DNA of 49,680 bases from Anaerolineales bacterium (GCA_016932475.1 JAFGCU010000119.1:1-49680); one strand, 5' to 3'. Shown: positions 1-8,665, numbered from the stretch's first letter. Notes: generated from the sequence alone by a model not told the origin. Translations and numbers: made by a program.

Positions 1-62
1 AGTAGAGTCCCTCATGGATTCCCGCTGCGAACATGCGGGAATGACGAACATTCGACGCCGCG
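1..62. repeat. Dispersed palindromic intergenic repeat
   Basis: A copy of the common repeat of this genome: arms ATTCCCGC (from 17) and GCGGGAAT (36-43) flank a short loop, followed by GACG. Related copies lie near 17412, 23755 and 29697. It sits just downstream of the minus-strand nuclease gene and has no T-run, so a terminator role is not evident. Confidence 0.6.
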
Positions 63-68
63 GTTTTT

Positions 69-845
69 TTAGACATCCGACCGTCTCCAGCCCGCGGCGG
101 CCGCCTCCGCCTCGGAGCAGAACCAGCGCTCGCCTTTTTCCGGTTCGATCACCGTTTGCTCGTAATACTTGCCGCCCGGGACGTGATAGATCTTCTCGCC
201 TTTTCTGTTGATGTTGCCCTTGATCACGCAGCCCGCCGGCGGCGTGACGCATCCATCGACGCAGCTTCCCCATTCATGCGTGAAATACGTCGGCGATCCG
301 AGCAGCCCCCAGATGCCCCGGCCCGCTGTCCGCGCCTCTTCTTCCGCCGCACGGAAATCCTCGTAGCAGGAAAGATCCGGCGGGTAGTGTCCGGCGCGGG
401 CGAGTCCCTCGCGCACCAGTTCGCGGTTGACAAAGATCCCGTCCGCGAAGACGTGGCGCAGCAACCGGCCGTAGCGGTCGGCCTCGGACAGGTCGCGGAT
501 CATCACGATCCGCTTCCCGTCCACGAACGCGGCGTTGGCGGCGCGCGATTCCTGCCCCAGCGGTTCGCCGTTCATCTCCGGCGCGTCCATCCCGATGTAG
601 CGCACCCGGAAGGCCACGCCGCCCACCTCCACTTCGATCGAATCGCCGTCGGTGATCCCGGTGACGACCGCCTCTTCGCGCCGCGCGGAGGCCGGGATGC
701 ACGCCGAACCCGGCGTCGCGGTGCCGGTCTCCGTCACGGCGGCATTGGAGGGCGCCGGGACGGTCGGCGCCGGCGTCCGCGGAGCGCACCCGGCCGCGAG
801 GAATAATATAAACGAAAAAAATCTGAAAAGAGTTTTTCTGCGCAT
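69..845 (-). CDS. Thermonuclease-family (SNase) lipoprotein
   Basis: Predicted secreted, lipid-anchored nuclease of 258 residues. The start at 845 is chosen over upstream in-frame ATGs because GGGGGAA precedes it at good spacing and a lipoprotein signal follows directly (hydrophobic run ending LAAGC, Cys near residue 20). After a Pro/Thr-rich linker, residues about 57-180 form a staphylococcal-nuclease domain. The likely catalytic set is visible: TDGD, then R and D/E in RVRYIGMDAPE, then R in DRYGR. The C-terminal ~70 residues contain CVIKGNIN, EKIYHVPGG and GERWFCSEAEA, a tail that often follows such domains in bacteria. It is divergent from the next gene, with 104 bp between them. Family assignment is firm; the substrate (extracellular DNA or RNA) is inferred. 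Confidence 0.88.
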   Translation of the reverse strand: MRRKTLFRFFSFILFLAAGCAPRTPAPTVPAPSNAAVTETGTATPGSACIPASARREEAVVTGITDGDSIEVEVGGVAFRVRYIGMDAPEMNGEPLGQESRAANAAFVDGKRIVMIRDLSEADRYGRLLRHVFADGIFVNRELVREGLARAGHYPPDLSCYEDFRAAEEEARTAGRGIWGLLGSPTYFTHEWGSCVDGCVTPPAGCVIKGNINRKGEKIYHVPGGKYYEQTVIEPEKGERWFCSEAEAAAAGWRRSDV

Positions 846-910
846 GAGTTCCCCCATCGAATAGGTTGGATCCATTGTACTCCCCCAGCCCCTCCCCTGC
901 TCCTCCCCAA

Positions 911-941
911 TTTGGGCGGGGGAAGGGTATGCGGCTATAAT
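911..941 (+). promoter_or_regulatory. Promoter placing the next start codon at the transcript 5' end
   Basis: TATAAT at 936-941 with TTGGGC at 912-917 (18-bp spacer). Only 8 bases separate the -10 box from the ATG at 950, so the transcript should begin at or next to the start codon. No Shine-Dalgarno sequence fits in between. Confidence 0.55.
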
Positions 942-949
942 TCCTCTTT

Positions 950-2344
950 ATGAGCTACCTGAACCCGAAGCGGCGCGGCCCGACTCTATTTTCCGTCATC
1001 GCCCTCCTAATCCTCGGAGCGGGGGCCGGTTTGGCCGCCGCATTCTTTGCCTTCGCGCCGCGGGTGACCGCCGTTTCGCCCGCCGGGAACATACGGACGG
1101 GGTCGTACGCGGCGATTGAAATCCGCTTCAGCACCCCGATGCAGGCGGCCTGCACCGCGGATCATTTTACGGTCGAACCCTCGGTCGAAGGCGATCTGGT
1201 GATCGCGGGTGATACGCTCCGGTTCACTCCGCACAGCCCGTGGCCTTCGGGAGGCGGCGTGCGCGCGGCCATCCGGGCCGGCGCCTGCAGCGCGCGCGGA
1301 TTGCCGCTCCTGGCCGGGCGGTCTTGGACCTTCACGCCGTCGCTCGTCCGCATCGCCTACATCCCGAGCGGCGAATCCACCGGCCTGCTGATGGGGCTGG
1401 ACGCCGACGGCGGCGATCCGGCGACGCTTGCGCAGACTCCCGCACTCGTCCAGGATTTCGATATCTCGCGGCGCGGCGATTTCGCCGTTCTCTCCACCGG
1501 CTCCTACGGGCGGCCCGGCAAGCTCTGGCTTTCCCGCCTCGACGGGGGATCGGCGCAGCTCCTCCTGGATTGCGGCGCGGATTCCTGCCGCGATCCGGCC
1601 ATCTCCCCGGACGGATTGCTTGTGGCGTATACCCGCCAGGACATCGGCGCCGGTCCGGACGATCCGGCGCTTCCCTCGGGATCGTTTATCGAAGTTCTGG
1701 CCATCGCGGACGGCCGGATCCGGAATATCTCGATTGCCGGGAACACCTCCGACAACCCGACCTGGTCCCCGCAGGGCTGGCTTTCCTTTTACGACGGCGT
1801 GCGCCAAGTGGTTGTTATCGACGACCTGGCCGGCGGGCAGACGGCCGTCCCCAACACGACCGGCGCGGCATGGGATTGGCTTCCGGACGGATCGGCGATC
1901 ATCTTCCCGGAACTTTTCGTCGATCTTGAGGGGGAGACGGAAGGAACCTCGTCGAACGTGTACAGCATCCTCTTCCAGGTCGAGGTAAAAACCAACCGGC
2001 GCAACAATCTCAGCGGGACCGGCTTGCTAGAAGACGCATCGCCCGCCGTCTCTCCGGATGGGAACCGGCTGGCGTTTTCCAGAAATTTCTTCGACAACCG
2101 CTGGACCCCGGGCAGGCAATTATGGATCATGGATCTCAGGACCGGGTCGCCGCGGCAAATCACCCGGTCTCCGGAATACTCCCATTCCTCGATCCACTGG
2201 AGCCCGGACGGCGCACGCCTCGTCTACATGATGTTCCACGAAACGGCACCCGGCGATCCGCCGGAGATTTGGTCCATCCAGGCCGACGGATCCAATCCGC
2301 GGCGACTGGTCGTCGGCGGCTTCCTGCCGAAGTGGCTTCCATAA
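950..2344 (+). CDS. Membrane-anchored Ig-like plus PD40 beta-propeller protein
   Basis: A 464-residue protein with one N-terminal membrane helix (about residues 15-36), so probably anchored with its bulk outside the cytoplasm. Residues about 40-130 resemble a bacterial Ig-like domain of the SbsA/Big_5 type (TAVSPAGNIRTG, then IRFSTPM). The rest is a TolB-like propeller with repeated SPDG and SWSP-like blade motifs (ISPDGLLVAYTR, VSPDGNRLAFSR, WSPDGARLVYM). Such propellers bind proteins or ligands; no catalytic residues are seen. The start is supported by the -10 box 8 bases upstream, implying leaderless translation. It appears monocistronic, followed by a hairpin-rich gap. Function unknown. 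Confidence 0.85.
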   Translation: MSYLNPKRRGPTLFSVIALLILGAGAGLAAAFFAFAPRVTAVSPAGNIRTGSYAAIEIRFSTPMQAACTADHFTVEPSVEGDLVIAGDTLRFTPHSPWPSGGGVRAAIRAGACSARGLPLLAGRSWTFTPSLVRIAYIPSGESTGLLMGLDADGGDPATLAQTPALVQDFDISRRGDFAVLSTGSYGRPGKLWLSRLDGGSAQLLLDCGADSCRDPAISPDGLLVAYTRQDIGAGPDDPALPSGSFIEVLAIADGRIRNISIAGNTSDNPTWSPQGWLSFYDGVRQVVVIDDLAGGQTAVPNTTGAAWDWLPDGSAIIFPELFVDLEGETEGTSSNVYSILFQVEVKTNRRNNLSGTGLLEDASPAVSPDGNRLAFSRNFFDNRWTPGRQLWIMDLRTGSPRQITRSPEYSHSSIHWSPDGARLVYMMFHETAPGDPPEIWSIQADGSNPRRLVVGGFLPKWLP

Positions 2345-2944
2345 AATCCTCCCTCACTCCCCCTCGCCCGGCATAAGCCGGAAGAGGGGGAGTAAGAAGA
2401 TCAGGAATAAATTACCATCGCCAAAGGCGGTGGCCCCGTCTACAATCACGACGGGGCATGCTTTAGAACGTCGCACCTGGAAGGTGCACTCCTACCGGTT
2501 ATTTATCGTTGCCGGGCAGCCTTCCCGGTTCCCCTCCCCCCGAGATCGCTCCCCCCATCCCGAAGGGATGGGGGGATTAGAACCATCCTCTGAAACGGAG
2601 GAACCCTGGAGGGAAGGGTTGTCGGGCTGCGATGCGGTATTTTCCCTGTATCCTTTGAGAACACATCAGCCCGATTGTCACATGATTATTCAGCTTAAAA
2701 AATTTCCACTTCACCGGTAGAACCTTTTCATTCTACTCACTGCCATAGGCAGTGGTTTTGAAACAAATAAAAAAGGAGGATCCATTTAGGTCCTCCTCAA
2801 ATATCCTTTTCTTCCTTTGGCCATCGAAAAAGGACTCTCTCCCCCTTGTAAAGCATAGGTCTTTTTTATTTCATAATTTTTCTCCGCGTCCTTCGCGCCT
2901 TTGCGGTACAAAGGTTTTTTCAGCCACGCTCAGAACGTGAGCGC
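2345..2944. other. 600-bp gap holding a cluster of GC-rich hairpins
   Basis: No convincing gene. Hairpins: 2356-2391 (CTCCCCCT against AGGGGGAG, imperfect), 2415-2433 (one wobble), 2433-2457 (GCCCCGTC/GACGGGGC), 2473-2487 (GCACCT/AGGTGC), 2551-2575 (perfect 11-bp stem, GAA loop) and 2738-2754 (CACTGCC/GGCAGTG, ATA loop). The right part is AT-rich. Bases 2880-2910 resemble the CTTCGCGCCTTTGCGG-type repeat also found near 47080. Short open frames here have no family features or ribosome sites. Confidence 0.6.
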
Positions 2945-4126
2945 CTACGAGACCATCCCCAGGTTCTTCCCCACCTTGGCGAACACCTCCAGCACGCGGT
3001 CCATCTGCGCGTCGGTGTGCGAAGCCATGTAGGAAGTGCGCAACAACTGCCGGCCCTGGGCCACGGCGGGAGAAAGGACGGGATTGACGAACACCCCGGC
3101 CTCGAACAATGCCTTCCAGGAGAAGACCGTGCGCAAATCGTCGCCGATGATGATCGGGATGATCGGCGAAACCGTCGTGCCGATGTCGAATCCCATCCGG
3201 CGGTATTCGGCCCGCATCCGGTCCCCGATGGCGGAGAGCCGCTCGGTGCGCTCGGGCTCGTCGCGCATGATATGCAGCGCCGCGAGCGCCGCGGCGGCGT
3301 TGGCCGGCGGAATGCTCGCGGAAAAAATCAGCGAACGGGCGTGGTGCTTGATGTAATCAATCACCAGCTCATCCCCGGCGATGAACCCCCCGAGCGAGGC
3401 GAAGGATTTGCTGAAGGTCGACATGATCAGGTCGACGTCCTTGGTCATCCCGAAATGCGCCCCGGTCCCGCGCCCCTTCCCCACCACGCCGATCCCGTGC
3501 GCGTCGTCCACCATCAGCCGCGCGCCGTATTTCTTGACGATCGGAACCATCTCCGGCAGAGGCGCAAGATCGCCCTCCATGCTGTACAGGCCGTCGACCA
3601 CCACCAGCTTGCCCTTGTCTTCGGGCAGGGAGGCCAGCACCCGCTCCAGGTCCTGCATGTCGTTGTGCTTGAAGCGCTTGGTCTCGCCCCAGCAAAGCCG
3701 CGAGGCGTCGACGATGCTGGCGTGGTCCTCCTTATCGAGGATGACATAATCCCCGCGGCCGACGACTGCGGAGATCGTCCCCAGGTTGGTCTGCATCCCG
3801 GTCGAAAACACGAGCGCGGCTTCCTTGCCCACGAATTCCGCAATCTCGCGCTCGAGCTGCAAATGCATCTCCAGGGTGCCGTTGAGGAACCGGGAACCGG
3901 TGCAGGAGGTGCCGTATACGCGGATCGCCTCTTCGGCCGCGTGGCGCACGCGCGGGTCCATCGTCAACCCGAGGTAGTTGTTGGAGCCGCACATGATCAG
4001 CCGGCGCCCCTGGAAGATCGCCTCGGTCCCCTCATTCCCCTCCATCGGGATAAAATACGGGTAGAAGCCCGAAGACTTGGCGTCCCTGGCGTCCGTGAAT
4101 TTTCCGCACTTCTCGAAGATATCCAT
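2945..4126 (-). CDS. Serine palmitoyltransferase-like alpha-oxoamine synthase
   Basis: A PLP enzyme of 393 residues that by family condenses an acyl-CoA (or acyl-ACP) with an amino acid. Within the KBL/AONS/ALAS/SPT family the closest remembered match is the Bacteroides-type serine palmitoyltransferase: GFYPYFIPME near residue 20, CGSNNYLGLT, GTSCTGSRFLNGTLEMH, FKHNDMQDLE, VVDGLYSMEGDLAPLP. The PLP lysine is in STFSKSFAS (about residue 240) and the cofactor-ring Asp in VDDAHGIG (about 208). The start ATG is preceded by GAGGAG. It follows the SDR gene by 54 bp on the same strand, and that SDR resembles the next enzyme of sphingoid-base synthesis. Glycine C-acetyltransferase or BioF are alternatives; the motif pattern and neighbour favour SPT. 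Confidence 0.82.
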   Translation of the reverse strand: MDIFEKCGKFTDARDAKSSGFYPYFIPMEGNEGTEAIFQGRRLIMCGSNNYLGLTMDPRVRHAAEEAIRVYGTSCTGSRFLNGTLEMHLQLEREIAEFVGKEAALVFSTGMQTNLGTISAVVGRGDYVILDKEDHASIVDASRLCWGETKRFKHNDMQDLERVLASLPEDKGKLVVVDGLYSMEGDLAPLPEMVPIVKKYGARLMVDDAHGIGVVGKGRGTGAHFGMTKDVDLIMSTFSKSFASLGGFIAGDELVIDYIKHHARSLIFSASIPPANAAAALAALHIMRDEPERTERLSAIGDRMRAEYRRMGFDIGTTVSPIIPIIIGDDLRTVFSWKALFEAGVFVNPVLSPAVAQGRQLLRTSYMASHTDAQMDRVLEVFAKVGKNLGMVS

Positions 4127-4180
4127 CCCAACTCCTCTTTTTTTGATGGGGGGTTGCGCCCGGAAAGAGCGCCGCTCCCA

Positions 4181-5053
4181 TTATACGCGGGCGGGTTTTT
4201 TGGATTCCGCGGATTTTACTTTTCGGATCGCATCCGCCACGATGAGATCGATCACCGGGTATTGGAACGGACCCAGGAGATTGGTGAGCCAATAGAAGAG
4301 GTTCATCTCAAAACCGGTGATGACGATGTAGCGGTTGCGCTCCACTCCGGAAAGAATGTCGCGCGCGACCGCCTCGGGCGGGTAAACCGAACTCGTGGAG
4401 GAAATGATATCCAGTTCCCGGGGCCGGATCTTCTTCTCCCGTTCCAGCGACGGCGTATCGGTGTCGGGCGGCATGGCAATCGTCATCCGGATCCCAAGCG
4501 GTTTAAGCTCGGATCGCAGCGCGTCGCTCAGGCCGCGCACCGCGCATTTGGCGGGCGCATAGGAGGAATACCCGAATATCGGCAGGTACGCCGCCGCGGA
4601 TGAAACCATGACGATGTGCCCCTTCCCGCGGCGGACCATCTCCGGAACGACAGCGCGGGTCATATTCAGCGTGCCGAAATAATTCGTGTCCATCGTCTCG
4701 CGGAATATTTTTGCTTCCATTCCCAGGAAGTAACCGGGGTGGGACGTGCCGGCGTTGTTGATCAGCAGATCCAGCGGTCCGAGTTCCTGCGCGGCCTGCT
4801 CCGCTGCGCTCCGCGCCTGGCTTTCCACCGCGACGTCCGCCGCGGCAGACCCGATGCTCTGCGCCGGATCGGGCGCGGCGGCTCGTAATTCCCGGCATGC
4901 GGATTCGAGTTTTACGCGGTCCCGGGCCGCCAGCCAGACGTTCGCCCCGCGCGCCACCAGTTGCCGGGCGAGAGCAAGCCCGATTCCGCTGGAACCGCCC
5001 GTGAGGAGAATGTTCTTCCCGTAATAGAAATCCCTGCGAAGATCCTTCGTCAT
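4181..5053 (-). CDS. 3-ketodihydrosphingosine reductase-like SDR
   Basis: Classical short-chain dehydrogenase of 290 residues. The nucleotide-binding motif is TGGSSGIG (about residues 19-26), followed by NNAG and the active site Ser plus YSSYAPAK (Tyr and Lys present). After the core, PPDTDTPSLEREKKIRP, then ISSTSSVYPPEAVARDI, parallels the region typical of eukaryotic KDSR/FVT1/TSC10, and a hydrophobic stretch (FEMNLFYWLTNLLG) near the C-terminus could be a membrane helix as in that family. It would reduce 3-ketosphinganine to sphinganine with NADPH. GGGAGGG precedes the ATG. Directly upstream of the SPT-like gene, probably one transcript. The SDR call is certain; the sphingoid substrate is inferred from motifs and neighbourhood. 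Confidence 0.8.
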   Translation of the reverse strand: MTKDLRRDFYYGKNILLTGGSSGIGLALARQLVARGANVWLAARDRVKLESACRELRAAAPDPAQSIGSAAADVAVESQARSAAEQAAQELGPLDLLINNAGTSHPGYFLGMEAKIFRETMDTNYFGTLNMTRAVVPEMVRRGKGHIVMVSSAAAYLPIFGYSSYAPAKCAVRGLSDALRSELKPLGIRMTIAMPPDTDTPSLEREKKIRPRELDIISSTSSVYPPEAVARDILSGVERNRYIVITGFEMNLFYWLTNLLGPFQYPVIDLIVADAIRKVKSAESKKPARV

Positions 5054-5090
5054 GCGGACCCTCCCTTCCCGGCAGTTTATTCCTTATGAG

Positions 5091-5158
5091 CGTCACCCCG
5101 AGCGAAGCGAAGGGTCTGAAAACGCGGGGAAAGATGCTTCGCTTTGCTCAGCATGACG
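5091..5158. repeat. Palindromic repeat, GAGCGAAGCGAAGG type
   Basis: A 68-bp inverted repeat opening CGTCACCCCGAGCGAAGCGA and closing CTTTGCTCAGCATGACG, the arms pairing through GCGAAGC and GCTTCGC. It is the uninterrupted form of the element that carries two insertions at 33641-33838. It fills the gap between the GT-C gene and the SDR gene. Confidence 0.75.
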
Positions 5159-5189
5159 GCCATTAATTCGGTCGCAATATTATTATTTT

Positions 5190-7073
5190 TTAAGGGGTAA
5201 GGACTGGTTCGGTGGTGGATGGAAGTATACCCGATATGAAGGAGGAATCGATCCGGAAAATCCACACCTTGCCGGTATGAAATATCTCCATCACGCCGCG
5301 GCACGAATCAAAGGTTTCCGGTTTCAGCGAGCCGACGCCTTCTTTAATATAGACATGGGTCACCCCCTGTTCCCGGACAAGCCTCCAAAAATCAACCGTG
5401 CATCCCTCCAGCCGGCTGACCTCTTCCGCCAGACCGTTCGTTTTAAGGATGTACGCCCGATCGGCGAAACTGTACAGCATGGGCGGGAGCAGAGTCCGCC
5501 GGTTGGCCAGCGGCAGCAGCCACCACCCGCCGTCCGATCCCCGGTACAACCCGTTTTGCCAGTACTCGGTGTTGATCAGGAAGACCGCATCGGCGGGCGT
5601 ATTGGCCGCCGCCCACAGAACGGCCCGCCGGTCGTCGGTATCGGCGAAGACCGTCCGCGGGCTGAGGATGTCGCGGGTCTGCCAGACGCCTACCGCGCAG
5701 AGGGCAAGCGCGGCGCCGGCGAAGAAGAAACGCGGGCGCAACACCGGACGGCGGCGGTCGATCCAATCCGCCAGGGCGATGAAACCGTCGGCGGCGAGCA
5801 CGGCCGCCGGCAGGAACAGCACGATCGCGAGATGATCCGGCCGGAACGGCTCAAAGCGCAGACCCCAGGGCAGGGTCTGCAGACCGAGGATCAAACCCCA
5901 AACGGCAAGGATCCGCAGCGGCCCGCGCCGGAACAGCGCGGCCAGCGCGGCGAGCAGCCCCGCCCCGAGGAAAATCTGATTCCGGAGCGGTCCGAGCAGC
6001 CTCCAAATATAAGACGCGTAATCGGCAAAGTAGGCGGCATCCGCCGCCGCCTGCGAGGCGACCACATCGAAGCCGACCTCGACGGTGGAATAGCGGAGCA
6101 TGGGGATCAGCCACGGCAGCGCCAGCGCGGTCCCCGATCCGGCCGAGACGAGCAATCCGATGATCCGCCGCCTTCGTTCACGGCGCAGCAATACATACAC
6201 GCCGGTCAGGGTCAGGAACACCGCCAGAAGAATCGCCGCCAGGTAATGGGTCAGAAGCAGCCCTGCGGTCAGGATAGCAAGCCGCAAAAGTGTCGAGCGC
6301 CGCGGAGCCCGCGCGGCGAACTCGAGCGCTTCGGCCATCGCCAGCGGCAGGAGAACCATCCCCGCCAGCAGGGTATACCGCCCCCAGCTCAGGTAAAAAG
6401 CCGGCATCTGCGTGAAAAAGCCGACCAGCACCATGACCAGAAGCGCCCGCCGGCGGTCCGGGCGGATCGCCATCGAGAGCCGGTGCGCCGATACTGCCGC
6501 GGCGGCGTTGAGGAGCTGGCCGAAAACGAGGATCGCCGCGTCAGGTGTTAATCCTGAGAAAGCGGAGAAAACCGCCGCCGATGCGTGAAACCCGATGTGA
6601 TAATAAAAGGGACCCGGTATCCACGGTAGAAGATCGGCGGGGATTCCGCCCTGTTCGAGGAAAAGCCTAACCAGGAAAGTGTGGTGAACCGAATCCACCC
6701 AGGCTGGAAGCGCCAAATCCCGCGCCTGAAAAAACCGGAGGGCGATCACCCCGAGCAGCGCAAGGATCTCCAACGCGATGAAGCTCGTGACGCGCCACCG
6801 CGGCCTGCGCCGGAAAATGCCGAGGACGAGCAGGACCGCGGAAATAATCTCAACCGCAATCAGCGCCGCAGGGGAAAAGCGAACCCCGGCCATCCGTCCG
6901 GAAACCGCGAGGAGCGCGACGATGGCCATTCCCAGGCCGAACGAAATCGAAAGTGCCTCGATCCAGGATCTGCGGCGGCCGGATTGCCAGGCAAGCCCGG
7001 CCGCTCCCGGCAGAATTATCCCGAGGATGGCGAGGATGCTGGTGATCACGGCGGCCGGGTCAGGGAACATCAT
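5190..7073 (-). CDS. Polytopic GT-C-like membrane protein
   Basis: A 627-residue protein with about 12 hydrophobic helices over residues 1-470 and a soluble C-terminal domain of about 150 residues (contains NTPADAVFLINTEYWQNG and GGWWLLPLANRRTLLPP). An acidic loop motif after an early helix (LPAWVDSVHH) and PGPFYYHIGFHA resemble lipid-linked-sugar glycosyltransferases of the GT-C fold (PMT/ArnT-like). It would act at the outer face of the membrane on an unknown acceptor. Start at 7073 or the adjacent ATG at 7070; GATAAT at 7083-7088 lies 9 bases upstream, suggesting leaderless expression. It precedes the SDR/SPT pair on the same strand but is separated by 136 bp with a repeat, so co-transcription is unsure. 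Confidence 0.75.
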   Translation of the reverse strand: MMFPDPAAVITSILAILGIILPGAAGLAWQSGRRRSWIEALSISFGLGMAIVALLAVSGRMAGVRFSPAALIAVEIISAVLLVLGIFRRRPRWRVTSFIALEILALLGVIALRFFQARDLALPAWVDSVHHTFLVRLFLEQGGIPADLLPWIPGPFYYHIGFHASAAVFSAFSGLTPDAAILVFGQLLNAAAAVSAHRLSMAIRPDRRRALLVMVLVGFFTQMPAFYLSWGRYTLLAGMVLLPLAMAEALEFAARAPRRSTLLRLAILTAGLLLTHYLAAILLAVFLTLTGVYVLLRRERRRRIIGLLVSAGSGTALALPWLIPMLRYSTVEVGFDVVASQAAADAAYFADYASYIWRLLGPLRNQIFLGAGLLAALAALFRRGPLRILAVWGLILGLQTLPWGLRFEPFRPDHLAIVLFLPAAVLAADGFIALADWIDRRRPVLRPRFFFAGAALALCAVGVWQTRDILSPRTVFADTDDRRAVLWAAANTPADAVFLINTEYWQNGLYRGSDGGWWLLPLANRRTLLPPMLYSFADRAYILKTNGLAEEVSRLEGCTVDFWRLVREQGVTHVYIKEGVGSLKPETFDSCRGVMEIFHTGKVWIFRIDSSFISGILPSTTEPVLTP

Positions 7074-7083
7074 GCGGGATTAA

Positions 7084-7527
7084 TTATCGCGGGGAGAAGG
7101 ATGCATTGATTAAACCACATCCAGGGGGAAGCACACAAACCGGGATGATCGGAGGAATTGTCTTGCCCGCGTCTGCCCTTGCGCCCGCCCCCCGCGAACG
7201 GTTCGTCATCCCCGCGCGGTTTACTCGGAGATCCAGGACTAACTCGAACAAAACCCCAATCCAAAAAGCTGCAATCCCGGAATGCCCGCGCCTGCCCCCG
7301 CGAAAGCATCACAACTCGGTTCTGTTCTTGGAGGCAGGATGCTTGCGAAGCGGGGGCGTGTTCGGCAGGCATCCACGAAAATAATCCTGCGCGGGGTAAG
7401 GCTATGCGGAAAGTTGTTGTGGATTTCCCGAGAAAACCGCCCCGCATCGCATTCATCCCGGCTCATGAACCGGAAGCGGGCCGGGGTGCTCCGCGGGAGC
7501 AGGCTCGGGGATAATGATTTACCCGCA
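7084..7527. repeat. Mosaic of nested palindromic repeats
   Basis: No gene is evident. The gap includes a palindrome at 7294-7357 (GCCCCCGC/GCGGGGGC outer arms, AAGCATC/GATGCTT inner arms). A ~42-bp segment at 7448-7489 (CATCCCGGCTCATGAACC..., then GCGGGCC) recurs in reverse orientation at about 29780-29822. Outer flanks resemble the CGTCATCCCCGCG family. The pattern suggests small elements inserted into one another. Confidence 0.6.
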
Positions 7528-7935
7528 TTATGGGACGACGGTGATCACCCCGGACATTCCTTCGCCACCCGGTCCCCCGTCCTTCTCGCAGTAATACGGG
7601 AAGGTTCCCGGGTTGTCGAAGGTATGGGAAAACATCTGCCCGACGGCCAGCATGGTGCTCTGAAACAGGCCGGTATCGGAAACCACAGTGTGAAAAACCG
7701 GATCGCGGTTGATCCAGGAGACCGTCGTCCCCGCCTTTACCGTTAACCGGTCCGGATGGAATTCGTACTCCTGGATGGTGACCGTCACCTTTCCCGAAAG
7801 CACATCGGAAGTGGGCGTGCCGGTGCCGTCGGGAGAAGGACCGGACTGCCCCCTGCATCCGGTTAATCCCGCCAAGGCGATCAAGATCGCCAATCCTCGA
7901 AGGATGTTTCTGTTGCGCATGGAAGTGCGTTCCAT
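7528..7935 (-). CDS. Cupredoxin-like lipoprotein with one expected ligand replaced
   Basis: A 135-residue lipoprotein: signal ending LAGLTGC (Cys near residue 27), short linker, then a plastocyanin/azurin-type domain (VTVTIQEYEFHPDRLTVKAG, VSWINRDPVFHTV, FPYYCEKDGG, EGMSG). Expected type-1 copper ligands are His (FHTV), Cys (YYC), His and Met (EGMSG). At the second His position, normally YYCxxHGGPGG, this gene reads YYCEKDGG, so Asp replaces His (GAC where CAC is expected). A normal blue-copper site is therefore doubtful. AAGGGAA lies upstream of the ATG at 7935; a second ATG five codons in is possible. Role in extracellular electron transfer is inferred from family only. Confidence 0.85.
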   Translation of the reverse strand: MERTSMRNRNILRGLAILIALAGLTGCRGQSGPSPDGTGTPTSDVLSGKVTVTIQEYEFHPDRLTVKAGTTVSWINRDPVFHTVVSDTGLFQSTMLAVGQMFSHTFDNPGTFPYYCEKDGGPGGEGMSGVITVVP

Positions 7936-8277
7936 TTATTCCCTTCCCGAAACCATTTCCGCCGGATCCGATCCGGAGGTTCCATGGAATTCCGGCAACC
8001 TGGCGGATGCCCCGCCCGGGCGCCTTGGGGCAGGCGGAGGAATCCTCCGCGCCGCGAGAAAAAACCCGGAGCGGCGCCGGGGCGGCTACTTCAACAACCC
8101 AATTTTATCCGGATGGATTTCGGCCGGCGGATGGGCGGTAATTCTCTCACGAAATTCTCAGCCTTGCCCAACGGGAATGCGGTCCGCCGTTTTCCCGATC
8201 CGTAAACGCGCGGAATAGAACGGCGGCCGGTTTTTTCAACCGGCCGCCTGTTGCAGGAACCGCTGCCGCACGATCGC
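7936..8277. other. Gap without a recognisable gene; strong hairpin at 8222-8248
   Basis: The only clear structure is GGCGGCCGGTT (8222-8232) pairing with AACCGGCCGCC (8238-8248), placed just after the stop of the minus-strand pilin at 8278. It lacks a downstream T-run on that strand but may act as a transcript end or stabiliser. Nothing else was identified. Confidence 0.5.
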
Positions 8278-8424
8278 CTAGATATTGGTAATCACCAGGC
8301 TGAACACATTGCCGATGGCGGGACCAAGGACCGACAGAATAATAATGATCACGATAGCAACCAGAACAAGGATAAGTGCATATTCCACCAAACCTTGACC
8401 TCGCTTCTGCATTTTCCTGAACAT
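8278..8424 (-). CDS. Flp-type type IVb pilin, copy B
   Basis: A 48-residue protein beginning MFRKMQKRGQGLVEYALI, followed by a 20-residue hydrophobic helix and GPAIGNVFSLVITNI. The GQGLVEYAL motif with Glu five residues after the first Gly is the Flp/Fap pilin signature: a short prepilin leader is cleaved by a TadV-like peptidase before assembly by a Tad secretion machine. A near-perfect AAGGAGG lies seven bases before the ATG at 8424. It is a near-duplicate of the gene at 8728-8874, differing mainly at the C-terminus. No tad genes are in the window. Confidence 0.92.
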   Translation of the reverse strand: MFRKMQKRGQGLVEYALILVLVAIVIIIILSVLGPAIGNVFSLVITNI

Positions 8425-8665
8425 GGGATTACCTCCTTTCTGAAGAATTGGAATCCGGAGAAGGATAATTGCGCTGGTTTTATCTTCCTTCAGATTGGAA
8501 TGGGTTTTAATAAAAAATGGATTAAATCAAGCCTTCAGGATCCGGGATTTTACGCCGGAGTGAGCCGAATTAGCTTAAGCTCCCTGATTTTCAACTGGAA
8601 ATACCGGATAGTTTTACTCCATTTTCTCCCGGATAAAGCCCCCCTGCCATACCCTCAATCAAATG

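Noticed and set aside
2430-2940. Two short plus-strand frames in the gap after the propeller gene
   Set aside because: They cross hairpins and AT-rich sequence, lack ribosome sites and have no coding character.
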